Part shown: piece by piece, positions 32,625 to 41,452 of the stretch
How the letters are laid out: the number at the start of each line of letters is the position of its first letter
How positions within the stretch are numbered: the first letter of the stretch is position 1
Notes under the pieces: generated by a model
The model's database searches: none
What the model was told of the DNA's origin: nothing
Seen by the model: the letters and a program-made list of their open reading frames with translations, nothing else
DNA from: Mycolicibacterium sediminis
Lineage (GTDB): Bacteria; Actinomycetota; Actinomycetes; Mycobacteriales; Mycobacteriaceae
Reading direction: 5' to 3'
Assembly (NCBI RefSeq): GCF_010731735.1
Contig: NZ_AP022588.1
Coordinates: forward strand, 5,766,001-5,830,000
Length of the DNA stretch: 64,000 bases
Translations under genes and position numbers: made by a program

Positions 32625-33242
32625 TCAGGCGGGCTTGAGCCACCGCCACTGTGCGGTCAGCCAGCCGTGCGCATCCGGCAGCCGATCGGTGACCGCCCGA
32701 ACGACACCTGGCCAGCACAGGTCGTCGTAGTCGTCGCCGGACAGCCACCCGCCCGGCCGAACCTTGGGCGCCCAAGCCTCGATGTCGGTGACGACGCTGT
32801 CGTAGTCGTGTCGCGCGTCGAGGTGCACCCAGGTCAGCGAGCCGTCGGCGAAGAGATCGGCCGCCCGGGGTGACGAACTCACCAGCAGGTGCACGTCGTC
32901 GGCGACGCCGCACGCGATGAGGTTGCGGTGCAGCAAACCGGCGAACGTGCCGCCACCCTCGTCGACGGCCGCTCCGTGCGCGTCCTCGTTGGCCCGTCCC
33001 TCGGCGCCGCTGCCCTGGCAGGTGTCGATGCCGATGACGGTGTAGTCGCGTCCCGACCCGGCCACGACGTCGGCCAGCGAGCACAGACTGCGTCCGAGAT
33101 AGCACCCCACCTCGACGAAGGTGCTGCCCTCGGGGAAGGTGGCGACGGCGTCCTGCTGGCCCTCCCGCCAGTGGAACCAGCCGGGGATGTCCGACCAGTG
33201 GGTGACCTGGTCGGTGGTGGCGTCGTGCGATGGGGCGGTCAC
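32625..33242 (-). CDS. SAM-dependent methyltransferase (class I, Methyltransf_24 type)
   Basis: 205 residues with FVEVGCYLGRS (SAM-binding motif I), IGIDTCQGS (acidic end of strand 2) and VHLDARHDYDSVVTDI. Proteins of this type often methylate sugars or small molecules. It is the last gene of a leftward run of glycosyltransferases, 16 bases after the GT2 gene, so sugar O-methylation is the likely job. GTG start with no clear Shine-Dalgarno. Confidence 0.82.
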   Translation of the reverse strand: MTAPSHDATTDQVTHWSDIPGWFHWREGQQDAVATFPEGSTFVEVGCYLGRSLCSLADVVAGSGRDYTVIGIDTCQGSGAEGRANEDAHGAAVDEGGGTFAGLLHRNLIACGVADDVHLLVSSSPRAADLFADGSLTWVHLDARHDYDSVVTDIEAWAPKVRPGGWLSGDDYDDLCWPGVVRAVTDRLPDAHGWLTAQWRWLKPA

Positions 33243-33258
33243 GTGTGGTCGCTGCCTT

Positions 33259-34107
33259 TCACGATCGGGATGGGATCGAATGTGCGGGAGGTGTACCCAC
33301 GGTGACCGTCATTCGCTCACCGGCGCGGACGATCAGCCCGCGGCGCTCGAACTCGTCGAGCCAGCCCGGCATCGGCCAGCGTCCCCAGCGCTTCCGGAAC
33401 ACCGTCGCGTTGGCCACGATGTCGCGCAGGTGCTCGACGGGCGGGTCCGACACGGGATGGTGCTGGTGGTAGGCGTGCGCACCGCCCACCCAGGTCAACG
33501 CCACACCGTGGGACGCGGCCGTGGCCGCGAAGTCGGTGTCCTCGCCGCCGTAGCCCTCGTAGTCCTCGCAGAATCCGCCGATCCGCTGCCAGGTGGTGTT
33601 CGACGCCCCGAACGACAACGACCAGAACAGGTCGTGATCAGTCCCGTCCAGCAGGTCGCCGTCCGACGGGTTCGGGCGGGCGGGGTGCGGCCGCGTCGCG
33701 GCGGGCAGGTCGTCGAGCGCGTAACCGTCGGACGCCTGCGGCAGATAGGTGACGGGTCCGGCGAGGAGCGTGGGCCGGTCCACCCGTTGGTGGGCCGCGA
33801 CGTACCGCTCGAGCATCGTGGCGCCCGGGATGCAGTCGACGTCGAGGAACACCAGCAGGTCGGCTCCCCGGTCCAGCGCGCGCCGGGCGCCGACGTTGCG
33901 CGCGCGGGCCAGTGGCAGAGCGTCGCCGGACCGGGCGCACGGCACCACCTCGGCGTCGGAGGGCACGTGGCGCACCACCTCGTCGTCGTCCATCGCCACG
34001 ACGCACCGGACGTCCGGCGTCCGGCTGCTCGCCGCCAACCCCAGTTCCTGCATCCGCAGGTGCCGGTGGCGGCCGTGGACCACGGTGACGACCGCGACCC
34101 GCGTCAC
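33259..34107 (-). CDS. Glycosyltransferase family 2 (GT-A)
   Basis: 282 residues. GT-A fold with a DxD metal site in FLDVDCIPG and the C-terminal galactosyltransferase-type segment SFGASNTTWQRIGGFCEDYEGYGGEDTDFA, where Glu-Asp is the catalytic pair. The GTG start overlaps the upstream stop as GTGA (34104-34107). It is one of two such GT2 enzymes in this locus (the other at 39269). Donor and acceptor sugars are unknown. Cytosolic, probably acting on a lipid-linked or other glycan. Confidence 0.85.
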   Translation of the reverse strand: MTRVAVVTVVHGRHRHLRMQELGLAASSRTPDVRCVVAMDDDEVVRHVPSDAEVVPCARSGDALPLARARNVGARRALDRGADLLVFLDVDCIPGATMLERYVAAHQRVDRPTLLAGPVTYLPQASDGYALDDLPAATRPHPARPNPSDGDLLDGTDHDLFWSLSFGASNTTWQRIGGFCEDYEGYGGEDTDFAATAASHGVALTWVGGAHAYHQHHPVSDPPVEHLRDIVANATVFRKRWGRWPMPGWLDEFERRGLIVRAGERMTVTVGTPPAHSIPSRS

Positions 34108-35087
34108 GAGGCGAGCACCGCGGCCGCCCGTGCCGCGGACCCCTCGGGCCGCAGCGCACTCCACCGGCCGCGATCGCTGCGCAGGGCACGGTCGATCAGC
34201 GCCGGCCACTGGGCCCTCGTCGGCCAGCTCTCGACCACGACGCAGACGTCCGAGGCCGCTAGTGCCTCCGCGGTCGCGAACTGCTCGGCGAACGGCCGCT
34301 CCTCGGGTATCACCACCGCCGAGGCGCCGGCCAGGGCGACGTCGGCGACCGCGTTCTGGCCCGCGTGACTCACCACCAGGTCGGCGGTCGAGATCAACGG
34401 CCACGGGTCGTCGACCCACGCCGACCCGCCGCCCGCCGCGATCCACTCCAGTCCCGGGGCCGCCGCCCGGAGGTCCTCCAGCGCGCAGGCCGGCACCGTC
34501 GAGCCGCCGGCACCGGCGAGCAGCAGCCCGCGCGTGACGCCGTCGTCGGGCATGGCGGGACGCGGCACGCCGTCGAAGCGACTGATCGACCCCACGGCGT
34601 GCACCCGGGGTCCATAGCGGGACAGCCAGTCCGGACGGTAGGCCTCGACCGACCAGGGCGCGATGATCTGGTCGGCGACGTCGTAGGCCAGCCGGTGCGC
34701 GGCGTCGTCGCGCAGACCCGGCATGCCCATCACGGTGACGGGGATGCCGCACAGCCGGGCCAGCAGAGTGACCTCGACGGAGACGTCGACGACGATCCGG
34801 CGCGGACTCGTGACCGCGAGGACGTCGGCGATGACGGCCGCTCGGCGTGCCAACCCGTCGACGTGCCGGGGCACCCAGTGCAACCGTCCGTTCGCCGTGA
34901 CGTCGTCGGCCTCGCCCCCCGGCGGCGGGACGTCCATCGGGAGGTCGACCCACCGGTCACCCGCGCGCAGGCCGGCCGGGCGGGGTGACGACGACAGGAA
35001 CGTGACCTGCTCGTCGAGGTGACGCGTGATGGCCAGCGCCCGGTTTAGGTGACCGCGACCGTGGTGGTGCACGTAGTAGCAGATCAC
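34104..35087 (-). CDS. GT-B glycosyltransferase (MurG/GT28-like)
   Basis: 327 residues beginning with a Gly-rich N-terminal loop YYVHHHGRGHLNRALAI and a C-terminal donor site with LLAGAGGS, VVSHAGQNAVADVALAG and VVIPEERPFAEQ. This layout is typical of GT1/GT28-like enzymes. The GTG start overlaps the preceding stop as GTGA (35084-35087). Specificity is unknown. It is part of the tightly coupled leftward operon. Confidence 0.82.
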   Translation of the reverse strand: MICYYVHHHGRGHLNRALAITRHLDEQVTFLSSSPRPAGLRAGDRWVDLPMDVPPPGGEADDVTANGRLHWVPRHVDGLARRAAVIADVLAVTSPRRIVVDVSVEVTLLARLCGIPVTVMGMPGLRDDAAHRLAYDVADQIIAPWSVEAYRPDWLSRYGPRVHAVGSISRFDGVPRPAMPDDGVTRGLLLAGAGGSTVPACALEDLRAAAPGLEWIAAGGGSAWVDDPWPLISTADLVVSHAGQNAVADVALAGASAVVIPEERPFAEQFATAEALAASDVCVVVESWPTRAQWPALIDRALRSDRGRWSALRPEGSAARAAAVLAS

Positions 35088-36172
35088 GCCGAGACCCGTC
35101 GATCGTCGCGGACGAGGTCCTCGTACAGCTCGACGTAGCGCTCCGTCATGACGGCGTGCGAGCAGTGCGTCTCGGCCCGTGCGCGCGCCGCATCCCGTGG
35201 TAACGCAGCGGCTTCCAGCGCGGCCCGGGCCAGGCCGTCGACGTCGTCCGGGGTCGCGAGTCGACCGCTGTCCTCGTCGACGATCTCGGGGATACCCCCT
35301 CGCGCGAACGCCGCGACGGGCGTGCCGGACGCGAGCGCCTCGGCGGTGACGAGCCCGAAGGGTTCCTCCCACACCGGGGTCACCAGCGCGACCGCCGCTC
35401 CCCCGACCAGTTCGTTGAGTTCCTCCTGCCGCAGATGGCCGCAGTACTCGACGTCGTCACCCAGTTCAGGGCGGACCACCTGATCGAAGTAGGCCGGATC
35501 GCCCACGGGTCCGGCGATCCGCAGCCGCAGGCCTGCCCGGCGGGCGGTGGCGATCGCCAGGGCGACGCCCTTCTCCGGCACCAGCCGCCCACTCCAGACT
35601 GCGTAGTCCCCACCTGGTCCCCGGCGCCACGCGTCGAGGTCGATGCCGTTGGGCACCAACGACACCGGACCGATGATGGGACGCCATTGCTCTGCGGTGA
35701 AATCACTCACCGCCGCAAAGGAACTCGCGACCCCACGGGGCAGGGCCACCGCCTGCTCCAACCACGGCAGCGGTGGCGTGTGCAGCGTCGTCAGCATCGG
35801 CGCGGGGATCGAGCGCGCCATCGCCAGCGGGAGGTAGTGCAGGCTGTGGTTGTGGACGAGGTCGAAGTCGTCGCGCAGCGTGTCGGCGAGGTCCATCATC
35901 ACCGACAGGTAGGCGTGCGTCTCGTGCACGATCCACTCCGGCGCCAACGGATCTCGCCGCGACTCCTCGCTCATGTCGAAGGTGTGCACGGGAAGCACGT
36001 CGCACGGCAGGTCGGTGCTCGATCCCGGTGCGGCGAACAGCGTGACGCGGTGACCCGCCGACGTCAGCGCCCGGGCGAACTCGAACACGAACGACTCCAT
36101 GCCGCCGGCGAACGGCTGCCGCACCGCATGCCGCGACGACGCGAGCAGCGCGATCCGCAGCGGGGCCGTCAC
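35084..36172 (-). CDS. Glycosyltransferase family 4
   Basis: 362 residues, GT-B fold, with an acceptor-side GGMESFVFEFARAL helix, VVPNGIDL-type motif (LVPNGIDLDAW), SGRLVPEKG at the start of the donor domain, and the E-x7-E motif EEPFGLVTAEALASGTPV near 265. This is retaining-type GT4 chemistry. The GTG start overlaps the upstream stop as GTGA (36169-36172). It resembles trehalose- or mannose-type transferases only at family level. Confidence 0.88.
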   Translation of the reverse strand: MTAPLRIALLASSRHAVRQPFAGGMESFVFEFARALTSAGHRVTLFAAPGSSTDLPCDVLPVHTFDMSEESRRDPLAPEWIVHETHAYLSVMMDLADTLRDDFDLVHNHSLHYLPLAMARSIPAPMLTTLHTPPLPWLEQAVALPRGVASSFAAVSDFTAEQWRPIIGPVSLVPNGIDLDAWRRGPGGDYAVWSGRLVPEKGVALAIATARRAGLRLRIAGPVGDPAYFDQVVRPELGDDVEYCGHLRQEELNELVGGAAVALVTPVWEEPFGLVTAEALASGTPVAAFARGGIPEIVDEDSGRLATPDDVDGLARAALEAAALPRDAARARAETHCSHAVMTERYVELYEDLVRDDRRVSA

Positions 36173-37242
36173 GCCGCGGCTCGGCCGGCGAGAACCCGGC
36201 GGTAGAGCGAACCGGTCTGTCGGCGTATCGATTGCCGTTCCGCCATCCGTTCACGGCGTAGCCGATCGTCGGGTGCCGTCGTGGCCTCGCGGGCCCACCG
36301 CTGGGCGGCGGCGACGCTGCGCCGCAGGCTCGCCGCGTCGAAGCGCCCGAGGCCGTAGCCGAACACGAGGCCCGCGTGCTGGCGGTGGAAGTGCCCGCAG
36401 TCCGGCACCACCGCCTGGACGCCGGCGTCGTGGCACGCCTCGACCCAGCCGGAGTGCGTGCCGAACCGGTACGGCAGCACCATGACGTCGATCTCGCCGA
36501 GGTAGTCGACCATCTCGTCGTCGGTGAACCGGGGATGAACCCGAACGTCCACTCCCGCAGCGCGGTAGGCCGCCAGACGACCCCGGTCGACCTCGTCCGC
36601 ACGGGGCGATGCGAGCGCCTCCTCGTCGACGTCGAGGCGCAGATCCCAGGTACGGTTTGGATCGGCGAGCAGTTCGTCGAGCACCGGCCACGGATCGATG
36701 TTGGCGCGCAACCCCTTTGCGTGCAGTGCCACGACCGGGACCTCGCGCACCGTGCGCCCGGATCCCACGTCGTCGATCGGCAGCACGTGCGGATGCGGCA
36801 GCACCAGCGCCTCGCGACCCCATCGGCGGGCGATCTCGGCGGCCGCCCCGTCGGTCAGCGTGACGACGGCGGCAGCAGCCTCCACCAGGACTTCGAGACG
36901 GGCCGCGTGCAGGGTCGGATCGCCGAAGTGCGGGTTGTGGAGGTCGTGCACGGTGAGGATCAGCGGGACGTCGTGCCGGGCGAGCAGGTCGACCACCTCG
37001 TCGAGGACGGCAGGCGCCATCGAGTCGAAGCCGAAGTGCACGTGCAGCACGTCCAACTCCCCGACGTGGTCGCGCACGTACTCCGGGTCGAGCCACTGCG
37101 GCGGCCACCACTGCCCGGGCAGCGTCGCCCCGGGAGGAGTGGGATCGGCGAGTACGGCAACGAGTTCGGGGTCGACGATGGCGTCGACGTAAGGGTGCCC
37201 AGCGGGAACCGAGGCGAGTACGAACACGTCAAATAACCCCAT
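36169..37242 (-). CDS. GT-B glycosyltransferase, first gene of the leftward operon
   Basis: 357 residues. Rossmann-like N-terminal half (DVLHVHFGFDS, LILTVHDLHNPH) and a GT4-like donor half (VVALHAKGLRANIDP, DVMVLPYRFGTHSGWVEACHDAGV). The E-x7-E pattern is poorly kept, so the catalytic details may differ. The ATG at 37242 has no good ribosome-binding site. It is separated from the rightward operon by 90 bases, which must hold both promoters. Confidence 0.78.
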   Translation of the reverse strand: MGLFDVFVLASVPAGHPYVDAIVDPELVAVLADPTPPGATLPGQWWPPQWLDPEYVRDHVGELDVLHVHFGFDSMAPAVLDEVVDLLARHDVPLILTVHDLHNPHFGDPTLHAARLEVLVEAAAAVVTLTDGAAAEIARRWGREALVLPHPHVLPIDDVGSGRTVREVPVVALHAKGLRANIDPWPVLDELLADPNRTWDLRLDVDEEALASPRADEVDRGRLAAYRAAGVDVRVHPRFTDDEMVDYLGEIDVMVLPYRFGTHSGWVEACHDAGVQAVVPDCGHFHRQHAGLVFGYGLGRFDAASLRRSVAAAQRWAREATTAPDDRLRRERMAERQSIRRQTGSLYRRVLAGRAAA

Positions 37243-37332
37243 CAAACGGCAGCGGCATGTTCATCGCCACGGTCTGGACGGTCTGCTCGCGCTCAGAGCT
37301 ATACCTCTTTCGGCGACATCTAATCTTGTGAG

Positions 37333-38277
37333 ATGACCCACGACGGGCGCACCTGGCACTACCGCCACTTCTACGACCTGCCCGACGCCGAGCCGGTGGA
37401 GGCGGCGCCGCTGTGGGTCGTCGTCGGCAACTGTCAGGCGGAGGCGCTGCGGCTGGTCCTCGACGCCGTCGCCGATAGGCCGTACCGCACCGTGCGGATA
37501 CCGCCGGTGCACGAACTCGAGTCCTCGGACATGCCCCATCTCGCCGCGCTGCTGAGCCGGGCGACTGCTCTGCTGGCCCAGCCAATTCGCGAGGACTACC
37601 GCGAGTTACCCCTGGGCACAGCCCAACTGGCGTCGATGCTGCCCCCGTCGGCCCGCGTGGTGCGCTGGCCGGTCATCCGCTACGCCGGCCTCTATCCGTT
37701 CCAGGTCATCGTGCGGCACCCCGCCGACCGGTCGGTGAACCCGCCCGCCGTGCCCTACCACGATCTGCGCACCGTCGCCGCCGCGCGATCGGGGCGCTCA
37801 CCCCGGGAACCGTGGGACGTCGACACGTCCGCCGCCCAGTTCCGGGCCAACGCCGACGCCAGCGTCGCCGCACTGGCGGCCCGCGAGCGGCGCGACACCG
37901 ACGTCGCCGTGTCGGACGTGCTCGCGGCCCAGGGCGCCGACGCCTGCCACGCCATCAACCACCCGGGCAACTCGGTCCTCGCCGCACTGGCCGAGCGGAT
38001 CCTGGCGGCCATGGACGTGCCTGCGGCGGTGACGCCCCTCGAGCAGACGCTGCTGCGATCGGTGTACGTGCCGCTCGAGTCGCGGGTGCTCGACGCCCTC
38101 GGCATCGTCGCCGAGCCGCGTCCGGGGTGGCTGCTGGACGGCCGGACCCTTCGTCCGGATTCCGTGCACGAGACCCAGCTGCGCTGGTATGCGGACAACC
38201 CCGACTACCTCGAGCTGACGGTCGATCGCCACGGCGCGACGATGGAGCTGCTGGGTCTGCCGACGGGCCGCCGGTGA
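37333..38277 (+). CDS. WcbI-like polysaccharide biosynthesis protein
   Basis: 314 residues. The opening WVVVGNCQAEALRLVLD is the hallmark of the WcbI family (putative acetyl- or acyltransferase of capsule clusters, CoA-binding in the Burkholderia protein), and the second conserved block AINHPGNSVLAALAERIL is present. The expected role is transfer of an acyl group to a polysaccharide. It begins the rightward half of the glycan locus. Its stop overlaps the next start as GTGA. Confidence 0.82.
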   Translation: MTHDGRTWHYRHFYDLPDAEPVEAAPLWVVVGNCQAEALRLVLDAVADRPYRTVRIPPVHELESSDMPHLAALLSRATALLAQPIREDYRELPLGTAQLASMLPPSARVVRWPVIRYAGLYPFQVIVRHPADRSVNPPAVPYHDLRTVAAARSGRSPREPWDVDTSAAQFRANADASVAALAARERRDTDVAVSDVLAAQGADACHAINHPGNSVLAALAERILAAMDVPAAVTPLEQTLLRSVYVPLESRVLDALGIVAEPRPGWLLDGRTLRPDSVHETQLRWYADNPDYLELTVDRHGATMELLGLPTGRR

Positions 38278-39272
38278 CCGCACCGCTCGCGCATCTCGTC
38301 GTGGGTCCCGATCGGCACGGCGTCGTCCGCTTCGGCCTCGAACTCGACGCGGCGCTGGCCGCGGTCGGCGTCCCGACGCAGCTGCGCCGATCCCAGGACC
38401 TCGATGGCTGCCGAGGTGTGCACGTCCAGTTCACCGACCACCTCTACGGCAGGCCCGCCACGGAGGCAGCCGTGACGATCACCCGCCTCGCCGACCGCCT
38501 CCACGACCGCGGGGCGCGGCTCACCGTCACGCTGCACGATCTGCCCCAGCCGTCGGACGGCGAGCACTTCGACGAACGGGCCCGCGCCTACCGGTCGATC
38601 TGCGCCGCGGTCGACGCCGTGGTGGTGAGCAGCGAGCACGAACGACTGTTGCTGTCCGAGATCGGTTCGGCGCCAGACCGTCTCGCCGTCATCCCGCTGC
38701 CGATCCCCGCAGCCGTGACACGGGCGGCCCCGCGGTTCGCCGAGCCACGGTCGGTCGGGGTGTTCGGCTACCTGTACCCCGGCAAGGGTCACCTGGAGGT
38801 GCTGGCCGCTATGACGGGGCTGCCGCGGACGGTGTGGATGCTCGCCGTGGGCGAACCGTCCGCGGGGCACGACGATCTGGTGGAGGAGCTGTCGGCGACC
38901 GCACGCCGCGGCGGCAGACGGTTCGCGGTCACGGGCCACGTGCCGGACCACGCACTCACCACCATGCTGCGATCGGTGACGGTGCCCGTGGCGCATCATC
39001 GTCACGTGTCCGCCTCGGGATCCCTCAACGCCTGGCTGTCGGCGGGGCGGCGGCCGTTGGCGCCGATCACCCGCTACACGAGTGAGATTCGCGAGCGCAA
39101 CCCCGACGCGCTGCTGCTGTACCGCGACGACGGGGCGGGCCTGCGTTCGGCGGTGGCGGCAGCCCTCGCCGAGCCGCGGTCGACCTGGCTGCCACCCGGC
39201 ACGACGTGTGAGCCGACCGTCGCAGGGGCGGCGCGAATGTACGGCGAGGCGCTAGGGCGGTGGCACGGATGA
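38274..39272 (+). CDS. GT-B glycosyltransferase (GT4-like)
   Basis: 332 residues. N-terminal acceptor domain with HLVVGPDRHGVVRFGLEL and LTVTLHDLPQP, donor domain with SVGVFGYLYPGKGHLEVLAAM and VPVAHHRHVSASGSLNAWLSAGRRP, where a long motif near the E-x7-E position is replaced by SASGSLNAWL. It may therefore be a variant or have another mechanism. It is translationally coupled at both ends (GTGA with wcbI-like, ATGA with GT2). Confidence 0.8.
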   Translation: MTAPLAHLVVGPDRHGVVRFGLELDAALAAVGVPTQLRRSQDLDGCRGVHVQFTDHLYGRPATEAAVTITRLADRLHDRGARLTVTLHDLPQPSDGEHFDERARAYRSICAAVDAVVVSSEHERLLLSEIGSAPDRLAVIPLPIPAAVTRAAPRFAEPRSVGVFGYLYPGKGHLEVLAAMTGLPRTVWMLAVGEPSAGHDDLVEELSATARRGGRRFAVTGHVPDHALTTMLRSVTVPVAHHRHVSASGSLNAWLSAGRRPLAPITRYTSEIRERNPDALLLYRDDGAGLRSAVAAALAEPRSTWLPPGTTCEPTVAGAARMYGEALGRWHG

Positions 39273-40627
39273 TGCTGCCGCTCGACGACGGACGCGTCGT
39301 CGTCCCGGGCAACCGGTGGGATCTGCTCGCGGGCCGCGACCCCGAACCCGCCCGCATCGCCGTCGTGATCCCCTACTACGAGCAGCAGGCCCGCCTCGAC
39401 CTGATGCTGCGGGCCCTCGACCTGCAGGACCACCCACGGCACCTCGTCGAGGTCGTCGTCGCCGACGACGGATCCGCCGTCGCACCGCACATCGCCGACA
39501 CCGGACTAGCCGTCACCGTGGTGCGGCAGGAGGACCGCGGCTTCCGTGCCGCCGCCGCCCGCAACCTCGGCGCCGCGCAGACCGACGCCGACGTCCTGTG
39601 CTTCCTCGACGCCGACACCATCCCGGAACCCGGCTACCTGCGCCGGATCTCGAGGCTGCCCGCCCTGCTGCCGGATGCCCTCGTGGTCGGTCGGCGCAGG
39701 CACGCCGACCTGACCGGCTGGACGCCCGACCGTCTGGCCGCGTGGTGGTCGGGCGACGACGCCCCGGACGAACTCGCCGAACCCGGCTGGCTGCTCGACG
39801 CATATCGCGACAGCGACGACCTGCTGCGGATCGACCACCGCTCGTACCGCTACGTGATCAGCTCGGTGATGTGTTGCAGCCGAACGCTGTTCGGCGACGT
39901 CGGCGGTTTCGACGAGACCTTCGAGGACTACGGCGGCGAGGACTGGGAGTACGCGCACCGCGCCGTCGTCAACGGTGCGGTGCTCCACCACGCGCGCGAC
40001 GCGGTCGCCTGGCACGACGGTGCGGACTGGGGCGACCGTGACGTCGAGGATCGCGCCGCAGCCAAGAACCGCGAGGCCGTCGCGGTGGCGCGCCTGGTCG
40101 CCGACCCCGACGCGCGCCGCTCCGGCCTGAGGTACGCGGTCCCGGAGATCGCGGTCGACGTCGACACGGCGACCCACGGGCTGGGCTCACTGGTGGCGAC
40201 AATCGGCGGCTTCCTGGCCCAGGACGTCGGGGTGTGGCTGAACGGACCACGCGCCACGGACCTGCACGCCGAACTCCGGGTCGAGGACCCCCGCATCCAC
40301 GTCGGCGACGTCCCCGAGTGGCTCCGGCGGCGGTGCCCGATGACGGTGGCGCTGTCCGGGCGCCCCGTGCTCGGGCGCGACGCCGTCGCCCGACTGCTGA
40401 CCGCGGCCGCCGAGCCGGAGGTGGCCGAGGTGCGGGTCGACGGGCCGGACGGCGCGACGGTCGTCTGCCGCGCGTCGTGGGCGGTGAACCGGGTGCGCCG
40501 GTGGACCGGCGGTGCGGTCCGGTTCACCGACCCCGCCGATGCGTCACGCGTCGGCGACGTCGTGGCGGTTCCGGCCGCCGCCGTCGGGCTGACGTCGGCC
40601 GCGCCGGACGCCACCCTCGCCTGGTGA
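39269..40627 (+). CDS. Glycosyltransferase family 2 with C-terminal extension
   Basis: 452 residues. GT-A domain with VVIPYYEQQARLDLMLRAL, VVADDGS, DxD in CFLDADTIPEPG and the ED pair in FEDYGGEDWEYAHRA. About 150 extra residues follow after residue 300 with no fold I can name. The ATG at 39269 overlaps the upstream stop as ATGA. A GTG nine bases earlier is possible. It ends three bases from the converging DUF3060 gene. Confidence 0.87.
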   Translation: MMLPLDDGRVVVPGNRWDLLAGRDPEPARIAVVIPYYEQQARLDLMLRALDLQDHPRHLVEVVVADDGSAVAPHIADTGLAVTVVRQEDRGFRAAAARNLGAAQTDADVLCFLDADTIPEPGYLRRISRLPALLPDALVVGRRRHADLTGWTPDRLAAWWSGDDAPDELAEPGWLLDAYRDSDDLLRIDHRSYRYVISSVMCCSRTLFGDVGGFDETFEDYGGEDWEYAHRAVVNGAVLHHARDAVAWHDGADWGDRDVEDRAAAKNREAVAVARLVADPDARRSGLRYAVPEIAVDVDTATHGLGSLVATIGGFLAQDVGVWLNGPRATDLHAELRVEDPRIHVGDVPEWLRRRCPMTVALSGRPVLGRDAVARLLTAAAEPEVAEVRVDGPDGATVVCRASWAVNRVRRWTGGAVRFTDPADASRVGDVVAVPAAAVGLTSAAPDATLAW

Positions 40628-40630
40628 GGC

Positions 40631-41398
40631 TCAACCGCGGTCGACGGTGTTGCCGAATCCCGACTTCGTGACCTCGGGCTCGCCGACGTGGAACACCACG
40701 CGGTTGTCGAAACCGGAGACGCCGATGACGGCGGCCTCGTCGAGCGTCACCACGTTGTCCTTCCCCGACACCGACACGCTCTGACACCGACCGGTGAGCA
40801 CGACGGTGTTCTCGAAACCGCTGACGTTGATGACGTTGTCGTTGCAGACGAGCGTCTCGTCGTGGCCTACTCCCGCGATGCTGACGCTGCTACCCGCCGG
40901 GGGTGCCTCGGTCGGCGTATCCGGCACCGACGAAACCTCGCTGGGGACCGTGGTCGGCCAGCCGATCGACGGCGGATCGTCGGGCCGATCGGTCAGCGTG
41001 GCACCGCCGCCGGAGAAGGACGGCCGGTCAGGAGACCGCGACATCAGGAAGAGGGTGACACCGCCGGCGACGACGAGCGCGAACGTCGCGACCATCACCG
41101 ACACGATGACCACGGCCCTCGGTGAACCCGTCGACGGCGGGACGCCGGTGAACGTGCCGTCGCCCATCGCCGGGTACGGCTCGGGATACGGCGCCGGGTA
41201 CGGCTCGGAATACGCCGCCGGGTACGGGACGGTCGGCGGCGGGGCACCGGGAGGCGGCGGGTAGTAACCCGGCGAGGAAGGCACGTAGCCGTAATCCGGC
41301 CCCTGTTGCGTCTGACCCAGTTCCGACGCGCGGGCCCTGTCCACCGCCGACTGTTCCAGCTGCCGGATCCGCTCCTCGGGGTCGTCCTGCTGGTTCAT
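40631..41398 (-). CDS. DUF3060 membrane-anchored protein
   Basis: 255 residues. A Pro/Tyr-rich cytoplasmic part with repeats of the type YPAPYPEPYP (about 45-80), one membrane helix (about 95-118), a Ser/Pro-rich linker and a C-terminal DUF3060 domain of beta-helix-like repeats (INVSGFENTVVLTG, VSVSGKDNVVTL, IGVSGFDNRVVF). Outside-facing function unknown. Mycobacteria have several such proteins, usually as lipoproteins; this one uses a transmembrane anchor. Confidence 0.83.
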   Translation of the reverse strand: MNQQDDPEERIRQLEQSAVDRARASELGQTQQGPDYGYVPSSPGYYPPPPGAPPPTVPYPAAYSEPYPAPYPEPYPAMGDGTFTGVPPSTGSPRAVVIVSVMVATFALVVAGGVTLFLMSRSPDRPSFSGGGATLTDRPDDPPSIGWPTTVPSEVSSVPDTPTEAPPAGSSVSIAGVGHDETLVCNDNVINVSGFENTVVLTGRCQSVSVSGKDNVVTLDEAAVIGVSGFDNRVVFHVGEPEVTKSGFGNTVDRG

Positions 41399-41452
41399 TC
41401 GCCGATGGTGTCACACCTGTCGGTGACTGCCACCCGTTTGCACGAGCGCGGG

